Source: Gymnogyps californianus (taxonomy: Eukaryota; Chordata; Aves; Accipitriformes; Cathartidae). From it: a stretch of DNA of 64,000 nt. The position numbers and the translations under genes are program-made. Numbering within the stretch: position 1 is the stretch's first letter; each line of letters opens with the position of its first letter. Below, piece after piece: positions 25,130 to 37,200 of this stretch. A model generated the notes under the pieces. It was not told the DNA's origin, did no database searches, and was given only the letters and a program-made list of their open reading frames with translations. The stretch lies in contig NC_059471.1 of NCBI RefSeq assembly GCF_018139145.2, positions 208,525,494 to 208,589,493 of the forward strand, given 5' to 3'.

Positions 25130-28100
25130 CTGTAGTAACTCTTCCAGAAGTAAGATCTACTGCTGCATCAGTTGCCCCAACTTGATAATCAAAGCTATTC
25201 TTGCTTTTGTATGCAAACAGTCCAGCTTCTGATAAATTTGTGTCAGACATAGATGGTTTCATACCTCCCATTCCTCGGTAGCCATATGACCCTGAACGAT
25301 CATACTGATAATGGTCATCTCTGTAACCAAAGCGATCTTCAGGAAGCGTAGTTGGTGGCTGCTGTGCTGTACAGCTCCTACCAAATGGCAATTTATAAAC
25401 CATATCACAGCAGACAGCTCTTCTCCCTGCAGTCAGATCCACAGGCTTCTCATCATCTTCTATTACTGTTGTTATGATACCTGAAGTAGTGTCATCCATT
25501 GTTACTACTGTTCTGTGGGATTTTGTAGTGCTAAGGTCAACTGCTCCACTCTCCGTCGGCTCCTGAGAAGTGGAGAGATCAGTCCAACCATTTGTAACAC
25601 CAACAGGCGGTACAGTAACAGGCTTTGTAGTAGCCCATGTCACTGCATGTGTTGAAGTACCTAGGGATAAATTTATTGGCACTTCATCTCTACCTGAAGA
25701 GAATGCCTGGCTGCCTGTTACTCTGTATGCAGGCTCAAAATGTTTTGATGTTGTTAGCTGAAGCGGCGTTGTCATTGCATGTCCCAGATCCACAAGGCTG
25801 TCTGTACTGGCAGTGTAGCTTACAGTGGCGGTGCAGGTCATTACAGTTACTGTCTCAGTGACTACAGACAGAGAAGGATCGGCAACACATGCAGTGCTAA
25901 GATTTATTATAGCTGGCTGGACAGTACTTACTGACCGCCCACAGGTATCACTTGCTGGCATTTGCCTTCTCACGTCCATGGAAACAGCAGACAGATCCAT
26001 ACAGCTGTCTCTCATTTCAATATCCATCTTAGTTAAAGTGCGAAGATCTATGACGTCACCCAAAGGATGGAACCTTCCATTCTCTCTGTACCTGGGTTGA
26101 TCCACTATATGTAGTGGCTCTGGAGGTATAGTAATAGCGACACTACCTAAACCAAAACCAGGCACTGGGCCCTTAACCACAGACACTGTGGTCTTGGTTA
26201 CCTCTGTTGTTTCTACTGCTGATTTTGAACTAGGTATTTTTTCAAAAGTTGATTGTGTTGTGACAGGAATAGCTTGCAAAGCACCTGAAATATACATACT
26301 CTGATCTGCCATACTTTGAATTTCCATAGTTTTCATGGATGGAGTAAAAATTGGTGGCATAGTCTGGGGAATCTGTTCTTTAGAAGGTGCTTCTAAAGGC
26401 CAGCTGGTAACAGCCTGACTAGTTATAGCTTCTGTGGGAGTTCCAGGCTCAGATGGCAATGTGATGACAACATAGGTTTCCTGTGAGGGTTTTGTCAACC
26501 TTGGTGAAGATTTGTTAGAGTGTGGAGACAAAGGGGAAGTGGGAGATGCTATTTTGTATTCAGCTGCAGGGACCAAATTCAGAGTCATACTTGAAGTCAA
26601 TGACAAACCTATTGGTTTGGGCTGTGTTTCTGCTGGCTTATGAACAGCTATTGGGAGCGGAGGAACTGCTGGTTTAGGAGCAATTGGAGGTTTAGTTACT
26701 TCAGCGGGTCTGTGACTGAAAACAAGCCCTGCTGGAATGGAGGATGGTTTGGGTGGTACAGGAGGTGGTGTTTGGGTGTATGTTTTTGTGATAGGTACCA
26801 CATGATTCTTTAATACAGCTGTGGACTCTAGTGTTGGAACACTTGTGACTGAAGGTACCACTGTGGGAGCTGTTGCTGCTGGAGTCTTAATCTGTGACTT
26901 CTTTTTGGGGTAAATGGCTGGCTTGGGTAAAATAGGTGGAGGTAATGGTGGTGGAGGAGGTGGTGGAGGAGGAGGAGGTGGGGGTGGAGAAGGTTGTGCA
27001 GGAGAATCCAAAGAAGAGCTTCTAAAAAGCGAGAATACTTTGGATGTTAAAACAGGAGCTGAGGAAGGCACAGAGACCATGCTGGTCTTACTTACAACAC
27101 TGGGAGTAGGTACAGAAGATGTTTCTGATGCAGGCTCTGTAACTGGTACTGATGCTATACATACAGGTGGTTGCTCAGATGTAGCACTAGTCAAATTAAT
27201 CCTTGTCATATCAACACCCAATTCTTTGTGTGAATCTTCATGATGAATTTTGACAATGCCAGCCTCTACTGTACTTTTCATTCTTCCAGCTGCTTCCTTT
27301 TCTGCTTTGGAAGTATCAAAGGTAATGGTATCAGTTGCATATCGCTTGGGCTTTATAACTGTAGTTGCCACTACTGAAGGTGCAGTTTCAGGCAAACAAA
27401 CTGCAGCTTGATTCACACTTTCCATATTTGATGCTATAGATGGCTTTTTAGTAGCTCTGGCAATAGATTCATAAGGCATGCTCACTTCAGAGTACTCTTT
27501 TGTAGATGTTAAGGGAACTTGGGTTATTATCCTGACACCTTCAGAATCTGCTAGTTTACTCACAGCATCTGCTGTATCTACGTAACCTGTGGTTGCACTA
27601 TCTATAGGTGATGAACTATCTGTGGTACAAACTGAAGATGTAGATGATGTTAAGGAAGCTGTATCAGAAGGTAAAACTGATGCAGCACCTTCCGATGTCT
27701 CAGAGTATGTCAACATTGATGTTTCATGAGAAATTATTTCTTGAATTTCTCTGGCATAATCTGTTAAGTATTCATCTTCAATTTCCTCTGCTGTAAAATG
27801 CTGTGTTATTTTAACATCTGGAATAGAAAGTGCTGTACTACTGACAGGTGACACATCTGAGATTGCTGAAGTAGTGCTTGATGTTAAAGACGTACTATCC
27901 ACTATTTCTCCAACACTAGATACCTTTGTATCAGATGTGGGAACGAAACCTGAAGTTGGTTGTGTTGGACTGGACCCGGGGGTTAGCTGCATTCTCTGTC
28001 TTTTCATAAGCTCTTCATAAGCAGCTTCTGCATCTAACAACTGCTTTTCCTCAGTGGTGGAAGTTACTGTGCTGTCTAATACAACTATTTCATGACTTTC

Positions 28101-30197
28101 TGGGATAATGTAAGAACTAGAAACAATATCTTCTTGAGGCACAATAGAATGTAAAGTCTCAACACTATAGTAGTCTTTCTGTAGATCAGTAATTTTCTGT
28201 GGTTCTTCACAGATCTGTTCTGAAGCTCTTATTTTTTTCTCTCTTCCTCTCTGTTGTATATATTCATTGCTCTCATCTTGTCTCATTATGAGATTAGTAT
28301 CAATAGTTCCATTGTAAGTATCCTCTACTAAAGATTCATAAATATAATCCTCTATTAGCATTCCACCATATAAAGACTCTTTTTCAAATACTTCATCTTT
28401 TTCATTTGCAATTTGAAATGACTTGGACTTATGGGTCTTATGCATCATCTCCTCATATACCTCTTCAGCACTTTTCAATGTCTTTTGACCACTTTCTTCT
28501 TTTGGGAGTCCAATTGGTTGTTCATCTGTTGGTGAGTATAGAGAAACAGCAGTAGGCAATTTGTAAACTTTTTGTACTTCTATTATTTTTTCTGGGCTGA
28601 TTTCAAATCCTTCAGGATCTGACTCAATACTAGGTGAATATTCAGAACAGGAAGATCTGTGCAGCTCTTCCATTTCTGCTGCCTGTCGTAATTCTTCTGT
28701 TGGAGATGCATCTTCAATGGGAGAAAGATTACTTGGTGGAGTCTTTGGACGTTCCCTTCTTCTCTGAGCTCTTAGTTCATCCTTGTCCTTTTTAGATTTT
28801 TTGCTAGAACTTTTTCTTTGTTGCTGTTCTAATTCACGCTGTTTCTCTTGTTCCTTTAGCAGTTCTTCCTCTTCCCGTAGTTCTTCTTCTTCTGAAGAAT
28901 CTTCAATAGTTGGAAGAAGAGGGCCATGTGATCGATGCCTGGCTTTGCGCTGTTGTTTGCTCTCCCCTCCCAGTTTTTTGTGACTAGGACTGCTGTCACT
29001 ATCTTCATCAAGTGATGACACTGAAGTAGGAGATGTACCTGGTGTGAAACTAGAAGCATGTAAACTAGAAGACCCTTCTCCTCTAGATCTATCTTCTGGT
29101 GAATCTGTAAGACTCTCCATCTCTAGCTCAGGCTCTTCATCAAAATATAAAATACCTTTCTGTTGTTCAGATGCTTCAGAATATTTTTTTGTTATTGTAC
29201 TATTTAATTCTATTGTTTTGAAACGCCGAAGGCCTCCTCCTCCAGTTACTGCAAGTTCTTCACCATCCTGACTTTTAGTTTCCCTGTATTTTGGCTCTGG
29301 GCTTTCATCAAAAGTCTCATCATCGTCATCGTGCCATGAATGTCTTCTTCCTGCATCCTCATCATAGCCTGCACTACTTTTCCGTGCCATTCTTCTATGT
29401 TTTCCAGCTGTTCCTTTGGCTTTGCTTTTCACTTCTTCTTTCTTTTGGCTTTCAGTTACACTGATCTCTTTGAGTTGACTTCTAATGAATTCATCATCTT
29501 CAGAACCTGAGGCGTCTTCATCAGCACTCATCTCTATAATCTGTTTTCTAATGAAGTCTTCCTCGTCACCTGATCCCTGACTGTCATCTCGTTTGTACTC
29601 ATCACTGCTTGAAGAACCAACACTAGCTCTTCTTTTTCTCCTTGGGACAGGTGAGTTTTCACTCTCACTGCTGTCTTCCACAGAATCATAGCGTTGTCTT
29701 CTTGCCAATATGTCATCTCCTTCATCTTCTTCCTTGTAGTCTGCCTGGGAGGAAGCACTTCCTTTGCCATCTTCTACAATGGTTCCTTCACCTTCTTGAA
29801 TAGTTTCTAAGTCTTCCTCATCTGAACTGTAAGATTCTGGAGTGACTGGCAAAGGCTTTGTTTTATGTTGATACTTTGTCTGTTCACCGTACGTTTCATA
29901 AACCTCTTTGCTTTTCGCAGATTTTTCGTCAGAAAGTGTACTTGCCTGAGCTTCCAGAATAGACAGTACAGTACTTTCCAATTTAGCTAGATCTGAGGGG
30001 CTTGGTGGACTTTCTTGTGAAATAGTGTCTTTTTTATTAGATTCTCTGAGTAAATCCTTTTCATCACTGGGGATATGACTTGGAATTTCACCAAGTGAAC
30101 TTGATATCCCATCAGAAGAATACCCGGTGTCACTCAGACCTTGTGGACTTTTCTGTTGCTGAGAGCCTGATGTGTCTGATTTGTCATCCTCCTTTTC
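25130..30197 (-). CDS. PCLO: PCLO giant exon: central disordered scaffold region with polyproline tract
   Basis: A single open exon of 5068 bases (about 1689 codons) encoding the middle of Piccolo. It starts at [10 protein letters not shown] right after the acceptor AG at 30199-30198 and ends VTTG with its last base before donor GTCAGT. In order: a Ser/Gln-rich start with a well-conserved block around residue 73 ([12 protein letters not shown]); acidic and Ser-rich blocks (residues about 90-330); a charged Glu/Lys/Arg helix-like stretch (about 430-490); a Ser/Thr/Val-rich low-complexity stretch (about 700-1060); 14 prolines (1071-1084) that resemble the profilin-binding tract reported for aczonin; and a C-terminal part with repeated DLS/DLT-type motifs and the conserved GRRAVCCD segment. 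No enzyme domain is present. Most conserved blocks match human Piccolo as I remember it; the segment about 900-1060 is much more divergent. Confidence 0.97.
25143..26055 (-). other. PCLO: Cluster of DLS/DLT-type short motifs in PCLO
   Basis: Within about 300 residues the protein repeats a short pattern: [42 protein letters not shown] (25431-25445 covers PVDLT) and AVDLTSG near the exon end. Several resemble the PxDLS peptide bound by CtBP co-repressors, and CtBP1 is a reported partner of Bassoon and Piccolo. Which copy, if any, binds is not known from the sequence. Confidence 0.6.
26946..26987 (-). repeat. PCLO: Polyproline tract (14 Pro) in PCLO
   Basis: Fourteen consecutive proline codons using mixed CCA, CCC and CCT, followed by Leu and three more Pro. 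The mixed codons mean the tract is kept by selection on protein rather than being a pure DNA repeat. Polyproline of this kind in aczonin/Piccolo is reported to bind profilin. As I recall, the human tract is longer. Confidence 0.95.
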
Positions 30198-33100
30198 CTA
30201 AAAAAATAAATACATACGCGTGTGTATATATTTATATATAAATTCTTAATGTCTCCAGGCAATTAAATACATGTGATTTTTTTTCTAAAAGATGAGTTAA
30301 TGTCTCAGATGAAAAATTATGATGCTAAGAAGAATTATATTAAACCATAAAAGACTCAACACTAATTTTGTTATTCAAAGCTATTGAAATAATACAAAAA
30401 GTTCCACAAATTTTGAGGTTTTGCATTGAATCTAACTATGTTTGCATGGCTGTCCACACTGGCAACTGATTTTATTAGTTGTAAGGTGATCTTCTATTTT
30501 TCAATATAAACAAATACTGTATTTAATTGCTTTCAGAACACTTACTAGTGATAGTCTATCATTTGTTCACATATGCATGGGACAAGTTGTTTGGGGGTTA
30601 ATTTAAATGAAGATTTTAATTACCTATATTTCAAAACTGCCTACATAGTTCTAGATACGAAGTAATATAGCTTGCCAAACGTCAGCCTGAAGTATTTCTG
30701 GGGTCTGCTCCTTTCTTTGCCCATTTAATCTTTTATAATTGTCTAGCAATATGTCAGTCTTCTCAAATTTTGGACCTATGGTTTCACTTTGTTGATTTAA
30801 GTGTTACACATTGTGACATGCAACAGAATACATGGAGTGTTGAAGCATGATTTAATGCAATTTGGAATGTCCCCATATCTGCAGTTCAGCACTGTACAAA
30901 CATTTTCTGAGTACCTCATAAAAAAGAAGTTTCTCAGTAAATTTGTAATGCAGAGGTAGGCTGCTGGTAGGGAAGTGTAATTGCAGGGAGGAAAGCATGA
31001 TGGTCAGCTATTGATCAAAGGAAATAAGGAAGCAAACAAGGCAGGCATACCTGACTGAGCATCATAACCAATGTTTTCCTTCTCATCCCTAATTAAACAC
31101 CCTTAGTCATTCTCCTAGCTTCCAGATCCTTCTACACCATTCTGAATGACAATCACCTCTATCTCCTTTAAATAACAAAAATACCAAGAATATCCTACAG
31201 CAAGTATTTCTACACCAGAGTTTCCCTCCTGCTTCTCTCAACTGTGAAATGCTCTGTACTTAGTGAAAGTACCTCACCATTCAGCTAACAAAACAGCTCA
31301 CTCTCCAAATGACAGGTCATCTTAGCTGTCAATCTTACGAAGTGTCCCCACCTCCACTAGCAATTTGAGAACAAGTATCACAAAGTCTCCTGATTTTAAT
31401 AATATGATCTTCATATTTGTTATGGCCCTCAATAATACAAGTAGGTAGTATTTATGAACTTTGCTAATCTAAGTCAATGATTTCTGAAGTACAGCAAACC
31501 ATTTATGTAAAGCTTTAATTTATCAACTTCCTTGGCAATATGCTGAGTTAAAAAAAATACTGTAGAATAAATATATTAAGAAAATTATGACAATGGTTAA
31601 TTATAATTTAAAGGTACATTTACACTTATGTTAAGTTGCTATCAATTACAAGTATTTTCAAATGTTTATTCACACTAAAGTTATATTTAATGCCAAAATA
31701 TCATAAACCAAATATTTGTTATTGTCAGTCCTTTTATTTTTAAAAACCAGTCAGGTTTTTTCATTATTTAATTTACATTTAAAGTACCTGTTCTTGCCTA
31801 TAGACATATCACTGTGCACATAATCCTACATTAAAACAGTAATATTAATATTAATATTACACTAATCTACTAATTAATATTTTATTAAGTAATCTCTGTT
31901 TCACAGGAGTGATTTATTATATGCTTTGCAAAATCAGATACTGACTTGAATATAAACTACATCTGTTCTTACCAATATTGTACCCTATATGATAAACCCA
32001 AATATCTGATATCAGAGCAAAATCCATCGCAATTAAAAATCAAAGATGAAAAAAAATATTTCTAAGGACAACTCTAATGATGAGGTTGTGATTAACATAT
32101 AAATATGGAGAAACCTATAGTACTCCAAACAACTTTGGGAAGTCATCACCACTTAAACACTTCAGCACGTATTATTCCGAAAAATGTACTTTTGGATGTT
32201 CTCCAGCCCTTAATGACAGAATCAGATATACTCTTCATAAGAAGTCAGTAATGAAGCATAGTTAACAATTTTAGGTTTTGTATGTTATATTTACATTTTT
32301 GTTCCCTTTATTAAAGACGAAAGTGTTTAAGGGAATTTATTGGGCCATGTTTTAAAAAACCACACATTTCATTAAAACCAAAGGATTTTTCCATCTAGAA
32401 GTATCACACCCCTCACTAAAATTTCACCTATGACACTTTATTGTTGTTTTTTGTTTTATTTCCAATATGTTCATACTTATAAAGACATACCCAACCAAAC
32501 ACACTGTGATCAATTTAGATGAGCTACTAGAAAATCTAAACATTGTTCAAGCTCAGAAGGTCTCCTAGGAGTTGAAGGACAGACTGTCCACCTAGTGAAA
32601 GTGAATCTGTCAGATCTTGGTTCTCCACAGGGAGATGAAGTGACACAGTGACTTGTAAAGCAGAGACAGAAGGCGTCAACTAAACAGTTAAGCTCAGAAA
32701 TAGGTAGACAACAATGGGTCATGGAACAACTTTAGCCATTCTCCTTGTAATTTGTGATGGTACCACTATCTGTGAGTCCAATGTGTAGTACCTACTCAAT
32801 GACTAAACCAGAGGAGATGGCAATGAATATTGCTATTGCCTGCCCTGTTGTTGAACCTCAGTGTATGCCACAACATCACTGATATGAATAATAGGAAACT
32901 GAATATGGGAAAGACTGCTATTTGTACAGGAAGGAGAAGAAAAAGATCTACAATAAGGAGGGACTTCTTTTATCACTAGAAATAAATGTGATGAGAAAAT
33001 CCAACTTTCTTTTTAAGGCTACCACAATATGAATATAGTTTCTATCATTTTTGTATGTATAGTTGTCTGCCCTGTGATATGTCATGCAAAAATTATCCTG

Positions 33101-36100
33101 CACATCGTGTTTTGAGATCATATGCATGTAACTTGCAATAAATAAAATTTGGTCTTTGTGCTTTTTTTCCTTGTTTCCTGCAGCCTGAGAACTAGGATAT
33201 TGTCACTAGCTACATCTATTCTTAAATGACTGGTAATTTATTTTCTACAGGGTTGGCCATCACATACACAAAGACAGCATCATTGTCAAACTTGTAAACA
33301 TACCGTAAACATACCATAAACATGAGATTTTTAGATGAATAACAAAATATTGCAGAAACAATGCTACTAAGCATCATATATATATTCAACAACTCTTTGA
33401 GAATGAAAAATGTATTTTAATCAATAAGAAAAAAACCTCACTTTTTTCTTGTGAAGTAGGAAGTACTTCGGTACATGTTGAATTACTGGGCCTTTCTGAG
33501 TAGCTGAATGGCATTTTTTCTGAAAGTTTGCCTACTGTGAACTTTTAATACTGGACAAATTTAGCTCTAATACAGACATCGATGGGAGGATCTCCTTGAG
33601 ACATGAGGAACAAGGAGACTTATAAAAGCTGCAGGCTGGATAAGACTTTAAAAACAGCAAATGCAACCTCTTTAACTAATGGTAAAAATAATCTAATGTA
33701 GGATGTATTTGTACTATTCTAGTGGCATTTCTACAGTGTCAATGTCAATACATCATACAGCTATTTTGCATTAGAAGTTTTTGCTTTAGAAGTATTATTT
33801 ATTCTTACACCTCTTCACTTTTAATATTCTTATTTGAAAATATAAAACTGAGTGCTTTAAAAAGTCCCATTGGTTATCAAATTCAGTCAGAAGTCTATTA
33901 AAAGAAAACTGTGATTAAAAAAAAAAAAGTCTTGTCAGTTTTTTAAATTATTTATAGCTAGCAAGATTACATTCTGTTGCACAGAACAGAAATTTTATTT
34001 TGCAAAGGAACTCATGATTTTTAAAAGGTCATTCTGTTTATAGCAGAAATAAAGATATCTACATTATCTAAAAAAAAGTTGCAGAGAGTGAAAAAATGAC
34101 TTTAGTTGACTAAACTGTTTAATCTGTATTTGAATTTTGTATTATCAAAATGAAACATTTTATCTGTGTCCAGAAAAACTGCTTACAGATAAGCCTTTTC
34201 CTCCTTATTCTGGCTCCCTGGTCTTTGTTTTGTCATTAATGGCATGTGTTAGAATAATGATGTCAATTTACAATATATTAATTTCTACCTGTTTACTCAA
34301 CCTAAGCATACGATCATTCCTCAGTAAACATAAGAAGGTAGTAATAAGGGCACTTATATAATACAGCTGGTATGTTGTAAATATATGTCCAATTTACACC
34401 ATGGCAATGTGTTCATGTAGATATGCTGAACTACTTATTTGTTAATTTGTGAGTTCCAAGATGACTGTTTTATACTGACAAACTGTATGTCATAACCATC
34501 CAAGATTTCTAGGCATCCTTGTTAGCACAGCTAACTGCTATTGCACATGTGAATAGTCAATATTACAAGATGGTTTATCAGGAAAAGGACCAGTAAATCA
34601 TGAGCAAAGTCAGTTTATTCTTTGAAATCTTTTTGAAGAAATTATAGTTTAAAATATTACCGAAAACAGAAAGTTTTGAAGATAAAAATGGCTTTGATGA
34701 TACTTTAAATCATACTTTGAGACCCAAATATTTAAAAATGTTTCAATATTTAAGTCACTTTTGTTTTAAAGGATGCCAGATCTCTAAATACAGTTGGTAT
34801 CTGTGATTTTCCAAGGATCATTCTACTGATTGTACTGGATCAGAACTTTAGCCTCTCCATGTCTTTAGAGACTTGTTGGGGTGTTGCCATCTTTCTTTTT
34901 TTTTTTTAGTGAAAAATGAGGATAGTATTATTTACTTATCTCATTGGAATACTACAAGAGTTAGTAATTACCATTTGCACAGATTTGGATATAAAATGGC
35001 ATCAGCAGTTTGTCAAGTGCCGAAAGTATTAGGTCTTCCCTTGCATGCCTATTTAAAAATACACCTACCCGAAATCCTTCATATGATTCTGTCCTGAAAT
35101 ACATGTAAAATATATTCTTCAATGTCTAGATATTGTCCTTTACACACTGAAATGGAATCAATGTGTGACATCTAAATTGTTATCTCCTCTTCCACTTCCG
35201 TCACATGCTTTCTTGGGAAGAATTGTTTCTAGCCATGTTTGATGTACGGCACGGAGAACATTAAAATACTTCAATAAATAAAAATAAAAAAAATCAGAGT
35301 TATTTTTATGAAGTACAAGCTACATGAGGCACCAGCTTTATTTTTAATTCTGAACAATTTGAGCTGCTTCTTATTTATTTTCTTTTTAGGATTTTTCCAA
35401 GGAGCAAAAAAGGGGGGGGGGGGGGAAAGAAGTCTTTTTGTGTAAAACTAGGTGTTCCTTTTTCATTCATTCAATTCTGGTTTGTATTTCAGAGTGTTTG
35501 AATTTTAAAAATACTTACAAGGAGATATATATGTTTGGGTTTTGTTTTATTCATGAAACTTCTGCTTTACAAACTTTAGCTAAGTGTGCTTCAAAGTCTG
35601 ATAACAAGAGCAAAATAAAGATAATCCCTATTTATGGTATTAACTCAAGGAGTCCTGATTTCGGTTAGAAGGCAGTGAGAGGAAGTAAAATATAAGTGCA
35701 ATAAGAGTGAAATATACGTGTGCGCCACATTAGAAATCACTAATTAATCTACAATTAAAATCTGTTGCTATCAGAGATGGAAATCCAATATATGTATCTT
35801 AGATTTGTCCAGAGTATAATATGCTTTCACCTCCTTATAGAACATAAAAATGACCAGACAGGACTGAGACTAGCATGTGATGAAAATTTTCCCTTACAAA
35901 TGTTTTTCAACAGAAAAAAACCCCAAATTTTTAACAACAGTAACAAAATTCTAAGTCTACTTCTTAGGTTTTCTGATATGAATTAAAAAAAAAAACCCAG
36001 AAGTGACATTTTGTTAACAAAATTAAGCTTACTCTTCTTGGAAAGTCCTGCAATAGTGTCTTATGTTTGATATGAGATAAACAAATTGATATAGGATTTT

Positions 36101-37200
36101 CTTAGATCTCCTTCTTGTTTATTCTAGAAGGGAGGATTTCTGGCTATGTTACTCTGAGCATAATTCAGAGATTCCCTTGGTAGAATCAGGGGACACCATA
36201 CCTCTTGATATCATCAAAACGAGGAAACACAACATGTGATAGGAGATATATTTCAGACAGGAAACTTGGTTTATAAAAATAGTAGTATTTTCCACAGCAC
36301 AATTTCTGAATCAGAATATTTTTCTGTCCAAATATCTTGGTTATCACAAGTTAAAAAAATAAAACAAAAAACCCCCTTGACCTTTTTGACTGGGATTATT
36401 TGAAAACATGATTTTGGCAAAGGTTAAACACTTGTCCTACACCTAATCCTACTTTCATAACATAATAATCAGCACCTAATTTGCGGTGCTGATATAAAAA
36501 CCCATCATTTTTCATTCCTCAACAAATTGTATATATTATTTCAGTTGATGAAGTGACTTCTTGGTGACTTCACATCCAGCAAATGCATTTAAGAAATGCA
36601 GACCTCTAGTACATGCTATCCTGAACTCATCCGTTCATCTGACTTGAGAGCCCACCAAGAACTCTACCTAAAAGTACTTGTCCATATGAGATAAGCAAAT
36701 GAAATAGTAAAAAGATGTAAAGATTGCATACTTTAACATAACATGTTCAGGCATCACAAAGTATTCCTCAAATGTTTATTATAATTTGGTATTGCAAAAC
36801 ACTGTACACCCTACCATCACAGATTATTCCCTTTTGGGATTAAGAACTATGGAAACACTCCAATTTCAACAATTACACTCCAAAGTCTGGAGAGTCTACA
36901 GAAGCAGGTAAATAAATCAGAAATATTGGAAAAATTATTAAACAGGAACTTTCCCTTAGTTTCAAATGCTTAACTGCTTGAGACTGAAAATCATGCAAGA
37001 AGTATTGAAAAGTTGCATGTAGAGCACAGGACTAACTGGTGAAACTTTCACTCAACGGGAGTGATGATTTTATCATTTAGAATCCTCCTGTACAGAGAAT
37101 AACAATAAAGAGCAGGAAGACATAAAAGAGAGGGTCTATCAGGATCAGATTCTAAATTGTACCAAGGGAGAAGGGAGGTGGGAGGGAGAAAGCCACTTAC
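30198..37200 (-). other. PCLO: PCLO intron (7003 bases)
   Basis: Bounded by donor GTAAGT at 37200 and an acceptor with a T-run followed by AG at 30199-30198. It is AT-rich with short simple repeats, including a run of 14 G at 35412-35425, an 11-base tandem repeat at 33294-33325 and several A or T runs. ORFs here are short and show no similarity I recognise. I see no gene or clear transposon in it. Confidence 0.9.
35412..35425. repeat. Run of 14 G
   Basis: An uninterrupted poly-G in AAAAAA-G14-AAAG context inside a PCLO intron. Runs like this are uncommon and are also prone to length errors in sequencing. Confidence 0.95.

Noticed and set aside
26914..27243. A 109-residue plus-strand frame with a long glycine run
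   Set aside because: It is the reverse complement of the Piccolo polyproline tract; the minus-strand frame is a continuous, recognised protein.
28783..28983. Serine-rich plus-strand frame
   Set aside because: Antisense shadow of the Glu-rich segment of the giant PCLO exon.
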